Translations under genes and position numbers: made by a program | The notes under the pieces: model-generated | What the model was told of the DNA's origin: nothing | Seen by the model: the letters and a program-made list of their open reading frames with translations, nothing else | Database searches by the model: none | Origin: CAVPXC01 sp963709505 | GTDB taxonomy: Bacteria > Chloroflexota > Anaerolineae > JAAEKA01 | Direction: 5' to 3' | Length of the DNA stretch: 64,000 nucleotides | Assembly (NCBI GenBank): GCA_963709505.1 | Contig: CAVPXC010000020.1 | Coordinates: 62,001-126,000 of the forward strand | Shown: one piece after another, positions 1-9,260 of the stretch | How the letters are laid out: each line of letters opens with the position of its first letter | Numbering within the stretch: the stretch's first letter is position 1

Positions 1-1809
1 GTGCGCTCGACCCTCTCTCTGCACGAGCCGCATCCGGTGGCCAGCTATTTCCTGCAGCATGGCTGGCTGAGCCTGGCGGGACATAGTGAATTCGCTCTGC
101 GTTTCGTCAGCGCCTGGTTCGGTGTGTTGTCCGTGACGCTGCTCTACCGGTTGGGACGGCGGCTCGGCCTTGGCGCATGGACTTCGATCCTTGCTGCGGC
201 GCTCATGGCGGTCAGCCCATACGCTGTCTGGCACAGCCAGGATGCCCGCATGTATACCATAAGCCTGGCGCTAACCCTGGCCAGCACGTGGTTGGCGCTG
301 GAGGTGATCCGCTCGGGTGGACGCCTCCGCTATGGGCTGGCCTACGTCTTGGTTAGCTTGCTGGCCCTGCACACCCACTATTTCGCCGTGTTTGTCCTTC
401 TTGCTCAGAACATTTTTGTACTGTGTCTGGCAGCAGTAGATCGGCCGATACGCCGGATCGCCGTGCGTTGGCTGCTCTACCAGGCGTTGCTCGGCCTGCT
501 TTGGCTGCCCTGGCTGCTCGTCGCCGCCAGCACACTCACCGGTTACGCTGGCACCGGCAACTCGCCGGCCTTTGCGTCCATGCTGCAGCGATCGCTGAGC
601 GTTTTCGGCGTTGGGGAGACGATTCCGGCGGCGCAGCGTAACGCCGTCGCCGTGCTGTCCGGCATCCTCCTGCTACTTGGCGCAGTCCGGCTGACGCTCG
701 CTGGCCCGCTGGCGCGACGCATCCTGCTGTTGTTGGCGCTCTATTTGGTCGTGCCTCTCCTGGCTACCTGGCTCAGTGCGCTACAGCGGCCAATTTTCAA
801 CGAGCGTTACTTGATCGCCGCCGTACCCCCGTTCTTTCTACTTTTAGCGGTTGCGGTTTTGGGCAAAGGCAAAGAGATGACGCTACTCGGGTCTGTTGCA
901 GACACAGAAGTGGGAGGCCGCCACACCGGCCGCACCGACGATCTGTTAGGCTGGATGGCTGTGGTGGTAGTAGGGCTGCTGTTGTTCAGCGGGCTAGGCT
1001 CACTAGTTGGATACTACACAGATCCGACCTATAGCAAGACGCGCGGTTGGCGAGAGCTGGCGGCTGCTCTTGAGCGCTATTCGGCTGGCTTGCCAGCCGG
1101 GCACGTGCGCATTGTCGAGAATTTCCCCGAACCGACCCTGTGGTATTACTATCGCGGGCCGGTCGATCACCTCGTCCTGCCGCCGCGAGGCAACGACGAG
1201 GTCGCAACAGCGCAAGAGGTCGAACGCCTGGTGAGCCAGGGGGTGCAACGGGTGGTGATTCCGATCCAGCCTGCCGATTGGTGGGATCGATCCGGCATCG
1301 CCGAGCAGGCACTGGCCCAGGAATACACCTTGGCAGCTACGAGCCAGGTCGCCAACTGGCCGGTTCAGGTTTACGTGCGGCCGCCGACGGCGCTATCTCC
1401 GGTCGACGAAGTTTTCTTCAACACGGCGCAGACTGGTGACACAGGCGCTGGTGTGCGACTCGCGGCTGTCGCCATCCCTGCTGGCCAGCTCGTAGCAGGC
1501 GACATCCTGGACGTCCATTTGAAGTGGGAGGGGTCAGCACAAGCGTTGTCCGGCACCGAAAAGATCACGCTCCAACTATTGAACAGCGCAGGCCAGTTGG
1601 TGGCGCAAACTGACCAACCCCTCAGCGCCGCCGACCTGAAGGCGCCTAGCAGCTCGTACATGGTACCCATCCCTTGGCAGTTGTCGCCTGGCGACCACAC
1701 ACTTATTGCAGCACTCTACGATCCGGCCCAACCCGGTGCACCACGCTGGCTGAATTCAACCGGCAGCGACTACATCGTGCTGGCCGTTCTGCCAACGCAA
1801 AACCCATGA
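1..1809 (+). CDS. GT39-like membrane glycosyltransferase, 5' truncated by window edge
   Basis: This polytopic protein resembles the GT39/PMT (ArnT-like) family, which transfers sugars from polyprenyl-phosphate donors on the outer face of the membrane. The visible start aligns with the family's first extracytoplasmic loop (HEPHP followed by a hydrophobic segment, then FALRFVSAWFGVL), so the first transmembrane helix and the usual acidic catalytic motif lie upstream of base 1; the GTG at base 1 is probably an internal codon. Repeated hydrophobic segments run to about residue 340. A soluble region follows, ending in a beta-rich domain (about residues 480-600) that is also found at the C-termini of the next genes. 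Donor and acceptor are unknown. Confidence 0.8.
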   Translation: MRSTLSLHEPHPVASYFLQHGWLSLAGHSEFALRFVSAWFGVLSVTLLYRLGRRLGLGAWTSILAAALMAVSPYAVWHSQDARMYTISLALTLASTWLALEVIRSGGRLRYGLAYVLVSLLALHTHYFAVFVLLAQNIFVLCLAAVDRPIRRIAVRWLLYQALLGLLWLPWLLVAASTLTGYAGTGNSPAFASMLQRSLSVFGVGETIPAAQRNAVAVLSGILLLLGAVRLTLAGPLARRILLLLALYLVVPLLATWLSALQRPIFNERYLIAAVPPFFLLLAVAVLGKGKEMTLLGSVADTEVGGRHTGRTDDLLGWMAVVVVGLLLFSGLGSLVGYYTDPTYSKTRGWRELAAALERYSAGLPAGHVRIVENFPEPTLWYYYRGPVDHLVLPPRGNDEVATAQEVERLVSQGVQRVVIPIQPADWWDRSGIAEQALAQEYTLAATSQVANWPVQVYVRPPTALSPVDEVFFNTAQTGDTGAGVRLAAVAIPAGQLVAGDILDVHLKWEGSAQALSGTEKITLQLLNSAGQLVAQTDQPLSAADLKAPSSSYMVPIPWQLSPGDHTLIAALYDPAQPGAPRWLNSTGSDYIVLAVLPTQNP

Positions 1810-1943
1810 GCAAAACTCTAAAGCCTTGGTTGCAGCGAATCAGCCTTGAACGCCGATCGGTCGAGCGACTTGCACCTCCGGACCCACAACTTGCAGGTTC
1901 TTGACTTCTGATCTCATCGGTGGTATGTATTCGCCGTTGTGCT

Positions 1944-4322
1944 ATGAAACTGCGATATGAGGTTCAGTGGTGGTGGCTGTTCTTGATCTTTGCGGCATCA
2001 GCGGTAGTGACGGCGTTGGCCTATAACATCGCCGTGGTAGCTTACGATGCAGCCGCCGAGCATGTTTTTCGCGGGGTAATCTATTCACAGGCCGTCAGCG
2101 ATGGCGTGCTTTTTCCGCGTTGGGTCCAATTCCTGCATTGGGGGTTAGGTAGCCCCATCTTCACCTTTCAAGGGCCGCTGCCCTATGTGGTGATGGACTT
2201 CCTGTTTCGTCTGGGGCTTCCCCATCCCATCGGCTGGCGCATCATGGTCGCAGTCGGGTTCCTGGCTGCGTTTATGGGCACGTTTCTTTTAGTCTACGAG
2301 ATCACCAGGCGACGGTGGCCAGCGTTTCTGGCCGCTGTGGCCTACCTATACGCACCCTATGTGGTGCGAAACGCTCTGGAGCGCGGCAGCAACGAGGCGT
2401 TCAGCATGTTTCTGTACCCCTGGGTGCTGTGGTCGCTGATCTGGCTGGCACGACGCCCGGGCGCGGGTCGCTTCATCCTTGCTGTGTTGCTCTGGTCGCT
2501 CTGCATTGCGAGCCATGTGCTGGCGCCGTTGATCCTGGCGCCGTTTGCCCTTTTGACGGCCGTTCTCCTGTTGTGGCGCCGTCGCACCTTTGCACCCTTA
2601 CTGGCGTTACTGGTTGGCGGGTTGTTAACAGCCGCAGTCTGGGCGCCGATGACATCTGAACAGGCATGGGTTCACGTCGAGCGCAACTTTGGCACGGCAG
2701 AGGGTAACCCTCTCGTCAATTCTCTGCCTTTGGATCGCCTGCTAGCTCTCCCTGCGATCTACGACGTAGCACGCGACAATAATCAAACCGGCGTGCGGGT
2801 CGGCCTCCTGCAGACCGTGTTACTCTTCCTGGGCGTGCCTGGAACTGTGATCGCTTGGCGGAGCGGCCGCCGTCAGCTGGCTTTGGCCCTGGGTTTGGCC
2901 ACGGCAACGGGACTGCTACTGTTGTGGATGTTTACCAGCATTTCCGACCCAGCCTGGCGTCTACTTGAGCCAATCTTGATGCGTCTACAGTACCGGACGC
3001 GGCTGATGGGAGTGCAGGCCCTGGCCGTGGCGGTCGTGACGGGCTTGTTGGTGGCCTTGCTTCGCCCAAGACGGCAGTCTGTTGCAGCCCTAATCTTGGC
3101 CTTGGTTTTGACTGCAGCTGCGTTACCGTCCCTATACGTCAACCTGCAACATCATTACCAAACCTTCGGCAACCGTGTCAGCCAGGAGCAGATTCGGGCG
3201 GCCGAGATCGACTATGGCGGTTTGGCTTTTACGGCCTTCGGCGAATTCACCCCGCGTTGGCACACTGACCCATTCGACGACGCCTTGCTCAACAAGCTTG
3301 GCCCAGATTTTGATCCCCAGAAAAAGCCTCTTGCCGATCCACCGGAGAGCGTGCGGGTTCGCTCGGCCAAGGTGCTCAGCAGTGCTTGGGATCTGAATAT
3401 CACTGCCAGCAGCGCGCAAACCATCACTCTGTACTCGCACTACTACCCGCGTTGGCAGGCGACGCTAGATGATCAGTCGATACCCATTGGTTACCAAGAG
3501 GGTACCGGCCTCATCCAGGTACAGATCCCGGCGGGAGAGCATCACCTGTCTCTCCGCTACGCCAGCACGGCGATGGATCGGGTTGGGATGCTGGTTAGCG
3601 CGGTGACTGCCGCCGGCTTGTTGCTTCTGGGTGCAATTGCCCTGTGGCGCCAGCGCAGTCCCGTCGTGACTTCTCCCTCCCAGCCGCCTGCTAACCAATT
3701 AGTCAGGGATCTGGCTCCTGTGACTCGCCCGGCTGACGAGAAGGCGCCGCGCATGGGCCTGCTCGTCGGCCTGACCGCGTTGCTTGTCTTCAAGTTCGCA
3801 TTTGTGGATACGGCCAGCCCTTGGCTGCGGTGTGTTTCCACGCTTGAGCAGATATGCGGGGCGCAGGCGACGGTGGACGTGCCATTTGAAGGTGGACCGC
3901 GCTTGCGGGGCTACGCTGTCCATTCGGGAGTCGCCAGGCCGGGGGATGAAATCCGTGTGGATCTGTTCTGGCAGGGCGCGCCAGAGGCCGTGCCAGTACT
4001 ACACAGTTTCGTGCACATCCGCAACAGCCAGCCTGGCGGGCCCAATAACCCTAGGACGGCTAACGAAATCTGGGCGCAAGGCGTAAACTACGCTCCGGGA
4101 TTGGGAGGAATACTGACCAATCAGTTCAAACCGGATAAGCTCTATTTGGACGAGTTCCGCGTTGCCTTGCCAGAGGACATGCCTGCGGGTGAGTACTTTT
4201 TGGAGATTGGGTTTTTCAACCCGGAAACGGGAGAACAGTTGGATCCTCTTGCCGAGGCCGTCCAACCGCCGCAAAAGATCCTGTGGCGCTCGATCCTGCT
4301 GCCTTCGGTCGTCGTAAAATGA
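1944..4322 (+). CDS. Large PTPS-related/YfhO-like membrane protein with C-terminal beta domain
   Basis: This 792-residue polytopic protein belongs to the GT-C-like group annotated as 6-pyruvoyl-tetrahydropterin-synthase-related or YfhO-like membrane proteins. The diagnostic first loop is present: EHVFR, then GVLFPRW, then a Gly/Pro-rich stretch and PLPYVV (about residues 35-90), matching the equivalent loops of the proteins at 9261 and 28852. About ten hydrophobic segments are followed by a periplasmic domain, another helix near residue 610, and a C-terminal beta domain (GYAVHSG, PGDEIRVDLFWQG, HIRNSQ). An in-frame GTG lies at 1920; ATG 1944 is preferred because it directly precedes a basic, membrane-targeting N-terminus. 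The next gene starts 15 bp after the stop. Enzymatic activity is inferred only. Confidence 0.75.
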   Translation: MKLRYEVQWWWLFLIFAASAVVTALAYNIAVVAYDAAAEHVFRGVIYSQAVSDGVLFPRWVQFLHWGLGSPIFTFQGPLPYVVMDFLFRLGLPHPIGWRIMVAVGFLAAFMGTFLLVYEITRRRWPAFLAAVAYLYAPYVVRNALERGSNEAFSMFLYPWVLWSLIWLARRPGAGRFILAVLLWSLCIASHVLAPLILAPFALLTAVLLLWRRRTFAPLLALLVGGLLTAAVWAPMTSEQAWVHVERNFGTAEGNPLVNSLPLDRLLALPAIYDVARDNNQTGVRVGLLQTVLLFLGVPGTVIAWRSGRRQLALALGLATATGLLLLWMFTSISDPAWRLLEPILMRLQYRTRLMGVQALAVAVVTGLLVALLRPRRQSVAALILALVLTAAALPSLYVNLQHHYQTFGNRVSQEQIRAAEIDYGGLAFTAFGEFTPRWHTDPFDDALLNKLGPDFDPQKKPLADPPESVRVRSAKVLSSAWDLNITASSAQTITLYSHYYPRWQATLDDQSIPIGYQEGTGLIQVQIPAGEHHLSLRYASTAMDRVGMLVSAVTAAGLLLLGAIALWRQRSPVVTSPSQPPANQLVRDLAPVTRPADEKAPRMGLLVGLTALLVFKFAFVDTASPWLRCVSTLEQICGAQATVDVPFEGGPRLRGYAVHSGVARPGDEIRVDLFWQGAPEAVPVLHSFVHIRNSQPGGPNNPRTANEIWAQGVNYAPGLGGILTNQFKPDKLYLDEFRVALPEDMPAGEYFLEIGFFNPETGEQLDPLAEAVQPPQKILWRSILLPSVVVK

Positions 4323-4337
4323 GGGCGTACTCGAATC

Positions 4338-6422
4338 ATGACGAGTAGTGAAGCGTTAACCGTTGGTAGAAACCGCTCAAAGGCGCTGGATAGACGCTGG
4401 AATGTGATCCTGGCCTTGACCTTCTTCGCCTTTATTGTTACGTTGGTCGCCAGTGCATGGGTGAGCGATGATGCCTACATAACTCTTAGAACTGTTGACA
4501 ACCTAATCAAGGGTTACGGTTTGACCTGGAATACCGCCGAGAGAGTTCAGGCCTTCACCCATCCGTTGTGGATGCTCTTGCTCTCGACAGTCTATGCCGT
4601 TACACGGGAAGCCTACTACACCACGGTATTCATCAGCATAGCCCTAACCATCGTCACCGTTCTCCTGCTGGTCTTCCGCATTGCGGCGTGGCGAGTTACG
4701 GCGATTTTGGCAGTTGCGAGCTTGACGCTATCCAAATCGTTCATTGACTTCTCAACGTCCGGCTTGGAGAATGCGCTCACGCACCTGATCGTCGTGGTGT
4801 GGTTCGTCGTCTATTTGTCGGCGAGCGCGAGCCCGAAGAAGCTCCTTCTGTTGTCGTTTATCACGGCATGCGTCGCGCTAAACCGGCTGGATGCGGTGTT
4901 GATCCTTCTGCCACCATTCGCATTGGCCGTGCTTGATCACCGCCCGGTTTTGAAAAGCCACAAGTTCAAGGGCGTTGCGCTCATACTGATTGGCTTCTTG
5001 CCCTTTTTCTTGTGGGAATTGTTCTCCTTGCTCTATTATGGGTTCCCATTTCCCAACACCTATTACGCTAAACTCAACACTGGCATTCCCCAGGTCGATC
5101 TTGTGCGGAGCGGGATCAACTATCTATTCCAGTCAAGCCGCCTGGATCCGTTAACGCCAGTGCTCATCGGCTGTGCGTTGGCCGCAACCATATGGGACAG
5201 AACAAAGCTCAACGTGGCGATTTCTCTGGGAATTTGCCTCTACTTGCTTTACATTGTGAGGATTGGAGGGGACTTCATGGGTGGGCGCTTCCTGACAACT
5301 CCCCTTCTCTGTGCTCTCATCATTTTGAGTCGATCAAATCTACTCCTTAGGCGTCCACGGTTGCTCTGGGGTTGGATGGCGCTGCTGGTTGTCGGGTTGA
5401 TTTCTCCCGCTGCCCCGATCTATGTTGCCAGATCCTTACAGTGTTACATCGGTAGCACAACGCCTACGGATGTCGCCGACGAACGGGGGTGCTACTTCGA
5501 CAAAACTGGTCTGATCAAACAGCGCAGGGACTCGCCAACCACTCCAAACGACGGCTGGGCGCGCGCCGGGCTTGCGGCCGGCACGGATGCCTCGCCGGTG
5601 TCTATTATGAAAAGTATGGGTATGTTCGGCTACTTCGCTGGCCCGGGCGAATACATTGTCGATCTCTACACGCTCGCCAACCCGCTGTTGGCACGACTGC
5701 CCGTAGTCGAGGGAAAGAATTGGCGAGTTGGGCACTTTGAAAGGTTGATGCCTGGTGGGTATCTGGAAACCCTGATATCGGGGCAGAACAAGATCTGCGA
5801 CGCAGGCCTCGCCCAATACTACGACAGACTGTCGCTGATCACGAGCGGAAGGCTTTTGGACCCCGAGCGGCTCAAGGCTATCTGGCAAATCAACACCGGG
5901 CAACTCGATCACTTGCTCCAGACTTACAGTGCTGTCGCAACCACCGACCAAGCGCTCCTCTGCAACGCACAAGCCGTCGTCGACATTCCATTTGCCGGTG
6001 GATCCAACTTGCGGGGCTATGCTGTTTCGACCGACAAAGCCAGTCCCGGGGATCAGCTGATGGTTACCCTATACTGGCAAGGCATCCCAGAGATTAAGAA
6101 CCCGATCTTCAGCTTTGTGCATATCCGCAATAGCCAGTCGAAAGGGACGCTTAACCCGCGTTCGGGAAATGAAATCTGGGCGCAGGATGAGCACTTCGAG
6201 CCGGGCGGTCACCTAACCATCGATTTCTGGCCGCCGCAAATCTACACAGATCAGTTCTTGTTGACCTTGCCTGACGATATGCCACCAGGCGATTACTTTG
6301 TGGAAGCCGGCTGGCTTAACCTGGAGACCGGAGAACAACTCGATCCGCTTGACGCGGCGATAGCGCCACCTTTGCGGGAGTTGTGGCGTTCAATCTTGCT
6401 GCCATCGATCAGCGTCCGCTGA
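4338..6422 (+). CDS. AftB-like GT-C membrane glycosyltransferase
   Basis: This 694-residue membrane protein carries the loop DDAYITLRTVDNL, then GYGLTWN and ERVQAFTHPLW (residues about 40-75). This is the signature of the AftB-like (arabinofuranosyltransferase-like) GT-C group, where the Asp pair is the likely catalytic site. Multiple hydrophobic segments extend to about residue 350. The C-terminal domain (about residues 540-694) is closely similar to that of the preceding gene, including the shared HIRNSQ...NPR...NEIWAQ pattern, which suggests recent duplication of that domain. It lies 15 bp after the upstream gene, so co-transcription is likely. Codon usage appears less GC-rich than in its neighbours, for example more AT-ending codons, which may point to a different origin. 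The substrate is unknown. Confidence 0.75.
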   Translation: MTSSEALTVGRNRSKALDRRWNVILALTFFAFIVTLVASAWVSDDAYITLRTVDNLIKGYGLTWNTAERVQAFTHPLWMLLLSTVYAVTREAYYTTVFISIALTIVTVLLLVFRIAAWRVTAILAVASLTLSKSFIDFSTSGLENALTHLIVVVWFVVYLSASASPKKLLLLSFITACVALNRLDAVLILLPPFALAVLDHRPVLKSHKFKGVALILIGFLPFFLWELFSLLYYGFPFPNTYYAKLNTGIPQVDLVRSGINYLFQSSRLDPLTPVLIGCALAATIWDRTKLNVAISLGICLYLLYIVRIGGDFMGGRFLTTPLLCALIILSRSNLLLRRPRLLWGWMALLVVGLISPAAPIYVARSLQCYIGSTTPTDVADERGCYFDKTGLIKQRRDSPTTPNDGWARAGLAAGTDASPVSIMKSMGMFGYFAGPGEYIVDLYTLANPLLARLPVVEGKNWRVGHFERLMPGGYLETLISGQNKICDAGLAQYYDRLSLITSGRLLDPERLKAIWQINTGQLDHLLQTYSAVATTDQALLCNAQAVVDIPFAGGSNLRGYAVSTDKASPGDQLMVTLYWQGIPEIKNPIFSFVHIRNSQSKGTLNPRSGNEIWAQDEHFEPGGHLTIDFWPPQIYTDQFLLTLPDDMPPGDYFVEAGWLNLETGEQLDPLDAAIAPPLRELWRSILLPSISVR

Positions 6423-6500
6423 GATGAGCGGCTTGGAGATGACGGCTCGGGCTCAGCAAGCGCTGTGCGTGGTTGCCCGAACCATCATGGTAGTGGCACG

Positions 6501-9060
6501 ATGAGCGAATTTTCCAAACCACGTCCCCTTCTCAATACCACGCCGCTACGTCGCGCCCGTCGTGTGGCAGTTGGCATCTTCTTCCTGGTCCTCGCCATTT
6601 ACGTGTTGACCTACGTCGGCGCGTTCAAGAGCAACGACGAGCGCGCGATGTTCGCAGGCACGGATAGCTTCGTCAAACGAGGCGAGTTCACCGTCAACCA
6701 GATCTACTGGGACTACACCAACGTCGGCATGCTCACCAGCAAAGGCGACATGGTGCCAAACTACGAGCCCGCCCAGATGGTGGCGGCCATCCCGTTCTAT
6801 CTCTGGGGACGGGCGCTGGGCGCGGCCGCGCAGGGAGTCCTGTTCTTCAACGCGCTGGTGACGGCGGCCGCCGCGGCGCTGCTCTATCTCTGTTTTGTCG
6901 AACTGGGCTACGGGCGCCGCACCGCAACCTTGGGCAGCCTGGTCTTCGCCTTTGCTACCCTTGCCTGGCCCTACAGCCGCACCTTCTTCCGCGAGCCGCT
7001 TGCCATGCTGGCCTACTTGCTGGCGGTCTATGGCCTGCTTCGCTATCGACCGGCCATCCCGGAAGCTGCACTCCGCTCCGATACGCCGGCGGCGCCGAGG
7101 CGCTACCGCTGGCTGGCTGTGGCCGGCTTTGCCCTCGGCCTGGCCTTTGTCACCAAGCAAACTAGCGTTGCGCTGGCGCCTTCCTTGCTCCTGCTCCTGT
7201 TCGCCTACGAATGGCGACGCCCGCTCGACCCTGCCGGCGGCAGCCGGCTGCGGGTCTGGCTGCGCATTGCCCTGGCCTTCCTCCTTCCGCTCGGCCTGAT
7301 GCTCGCGCTGGGGCGTGTCTACCAGGCCATCACCCTCGGCGGCGTCGAGGTCTTTGCCCGCAACATCGTCGAATATACCACCAACCCGCAGCTCTCGCAG
7401 ACGGTGCCGGCGCGCATGATGCGAGCCTTCCTTGGAATCACCATCAGCCCGTACAAAGGACTGTTCTGGTATTCGCCCGTGCTGCTGCTGGGGCTGATCG
7501 GCGCGGTCCCGTTCACGCGGCGCAATCGCTGGGAAGGGCTTTCCTTTCTGCTGCTGATCGCCCTGCACCTGCTCGGCTACAGCCGCTACAACTACTGGTC
7601 GGCCGGCGTGGCCTGGGGCATGCGCTACCTGTTGCCAATCGTCCCCTTTCTGGTCCTGCTGGCGGCGCCGATCTGGGCGTGGCTTCTCAAAGATAGGCCG
7701 AATGATCCTAAGCCGCCTCCGACATTGACAATTGACAATTCACAATTGGCAATTGACCATTCTCCCCCTCCCCTCCGCTTGCTTGGTAGTGCCGTGATCG
7801 TCTTCTTGATCGCGCTGAGCGTTGCCATCCAGCTCGTCGGCATCGCCGTCGACCTGCGCACCTACGAGGTGCGCTTTCTGCTGGAGCAAGCCAGGGTGTG
7901 GGGCGGCATCGGCCAGGCCATCGAGGCGCTGTACCTGAACCCGACCTACTCGCCGGTGCTCGGCCACCTGCGACTGTTGCTGGCCGGGACGGAGCCACTG
8001 GACGTGGCCTGGGTGCAACTGCGCGAGATGGGTACCTGGGCGCTTGTGCCCCAAGGGCTGCTGCTGTCTCTCCTGCTGGTGGGCCTGGCTATCGCGGCTT
8101 TCGTTGCCATCTGGCGCCGGCCGGAGCGGGCTGGATGGGTCGGTGCAGGGATGGCACTGGCGTCTGCGGTGATTTGCACCGGCCTGCTCCTGACTTATCG
8201 CCAGGGAGATGGCCGCTACAACTCATATGGCGTAGATCGCTTCCTCAAGCCTATGGCCGAAACGCTGGCCACAGCGTCCTGCGGGTGGCAGGATTGTGAC
8301 AACGCGCTGCTCGTACCGGATCCCGCCTTGACCGACTACTTCCTCAACACCCTCGGTGCGCCGCTGGCTTGGTACGGCATCGAGCCGAAACCGGTCGATA
8401 CGGACCTGATGGCGCGCTTGATCGAACGCTATCCGCGGCTGTGGCTTGGCCGCGACCGGAACGCCCAGACCGATGACCAGGAGGACCGGCGCGCGGTCGA
8501 ACGCTATTTGGCGGAGCATACGTTCAAGCTCGACGAACAACAATACGACAACTGGGCGCGGCTGCTGCAGTTCTCAGCAGCCGGAACGGTCATGGAGGAT
8601 GCAAGCCCGCGTCAAACGCTGGGCGACATGACTCTCGAACGGGTTCGCCTGGGTATTGAGCGCCGCCCGGCTCAATGGCGAGACTCCGTTGGAGCCCCTG
8701 GATGACGGCGCGGTGCAAGCGCGGCCCGGCGATACGCTTCAGGTCAGCCTCATATGGCGCGCCGATCAGATACCACAGGCTAACTACACCGTGTTCCTAC
8801 AGTTGCTGGACAGCGCATCACAGGTTGCGGCCCAGCGCGACCGCTGGCCGGGCGACGGGCTCTATCCAACTGCATCGCTGGCCGCCGGACAGGTGATTAC
8901 CGACCAAATCGCGATTCCACTCGATGTGCCGCCCGGCTCGTACCGATTGATCGCAGGGCTGTATCGCAACGACCTCGAAGGATTGCCGCGTCTGAGCGGG
9001 CCCGGTGGCGATTTGGTTCTTCTCGGCGAGGTGACGGTCGTTGAAGCCACGAACAACTAG
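6501..9060 (+). CDS. GT39-like membrane protein, C-terminal domain frameshifted
   Basis: This is a polytopic protein of GT-C type; the first loop has FKSNDERAMFAGTDSFVKRGEF and a conserved NYEPAQM region, and many hydrophobic helices follow. The first frame stops at 8705, but the shared C-terminal beta domain continues in another frame to 9060 (PGDTLQVSLIW, VAAQRD, PPGSYRLIAGLY). The frame change lies near 8670. A sequencing indel is the simplest explanation because the domain is otherwise well conserved. ATG 6501 was chosen over an upstream GTG at 6465 that adds a non-conserved leader. A 7-bp-period array at 7724-7761 is read through in frame as a hydrophilic loop between helices. The catalytic role is inferred from family only. 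Confidence 0.7.
7724..7761. repeat. Heptad tandem array (ATTGACA type) inside a coding region
   Basis: Five and a half consecutive 7-bp units (attgaca, attgaca, attcaca, attggca, attgacc, att). The stretch is also nearly self-complementary through aattg/caatt. It lies within the membrane protein gene at 6501 and is translated as part of a cytoplasmic-type loop. A change of one unit would shift the reading frame. Confidence 0.85.
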
Positions 9061-9085
9061 TACTGCACGGCGTAAATCGGCCAAT

Positions 9086-9165
9086 GGTAAACGGTGAACG
9101 GTGAACGGTGAACGGTGAACGGTGCAGACTGATTACTGTTCACTGATTACTGTTCACTGTTTACT
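9086..9165. repeat. Paired inverted heptad arrays (GGTGAAC / GTTCACT)
   Basis: Six 7-bp units (ggtaaac, four ggtgaac, ggtgcag) at 9086-9127 are followed by five further 7-bp units (gattact, gttcact, gattact, gttcact, gtttact) at 9131-9165. The second array is nearly the reverse complement of the first, so the two can fold on each other. It fills most of the gap between the frameshifted gene ending at 9060 and the gene starting at 9261. Confidence 0.85.
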
Positions 9166-9260
9166 ACATGCCTAATTGCGCCCGTGTGTACTGGCCTCGT
9201 GCAGAGAGACCCGTTCCTGACCCATTCCGCTGGTTTTGTCTCAATCCTGACATTCTGACT

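Noticed and set aside
6546..7568. A long minus-strand open frame (340 codons) opposite the gene at 6501
   Set aside because: Its protein is rich in Gln, Arg and Gly without hydrophobic core or family motif, as expected for the antisense of a GC-rich membrane gene.
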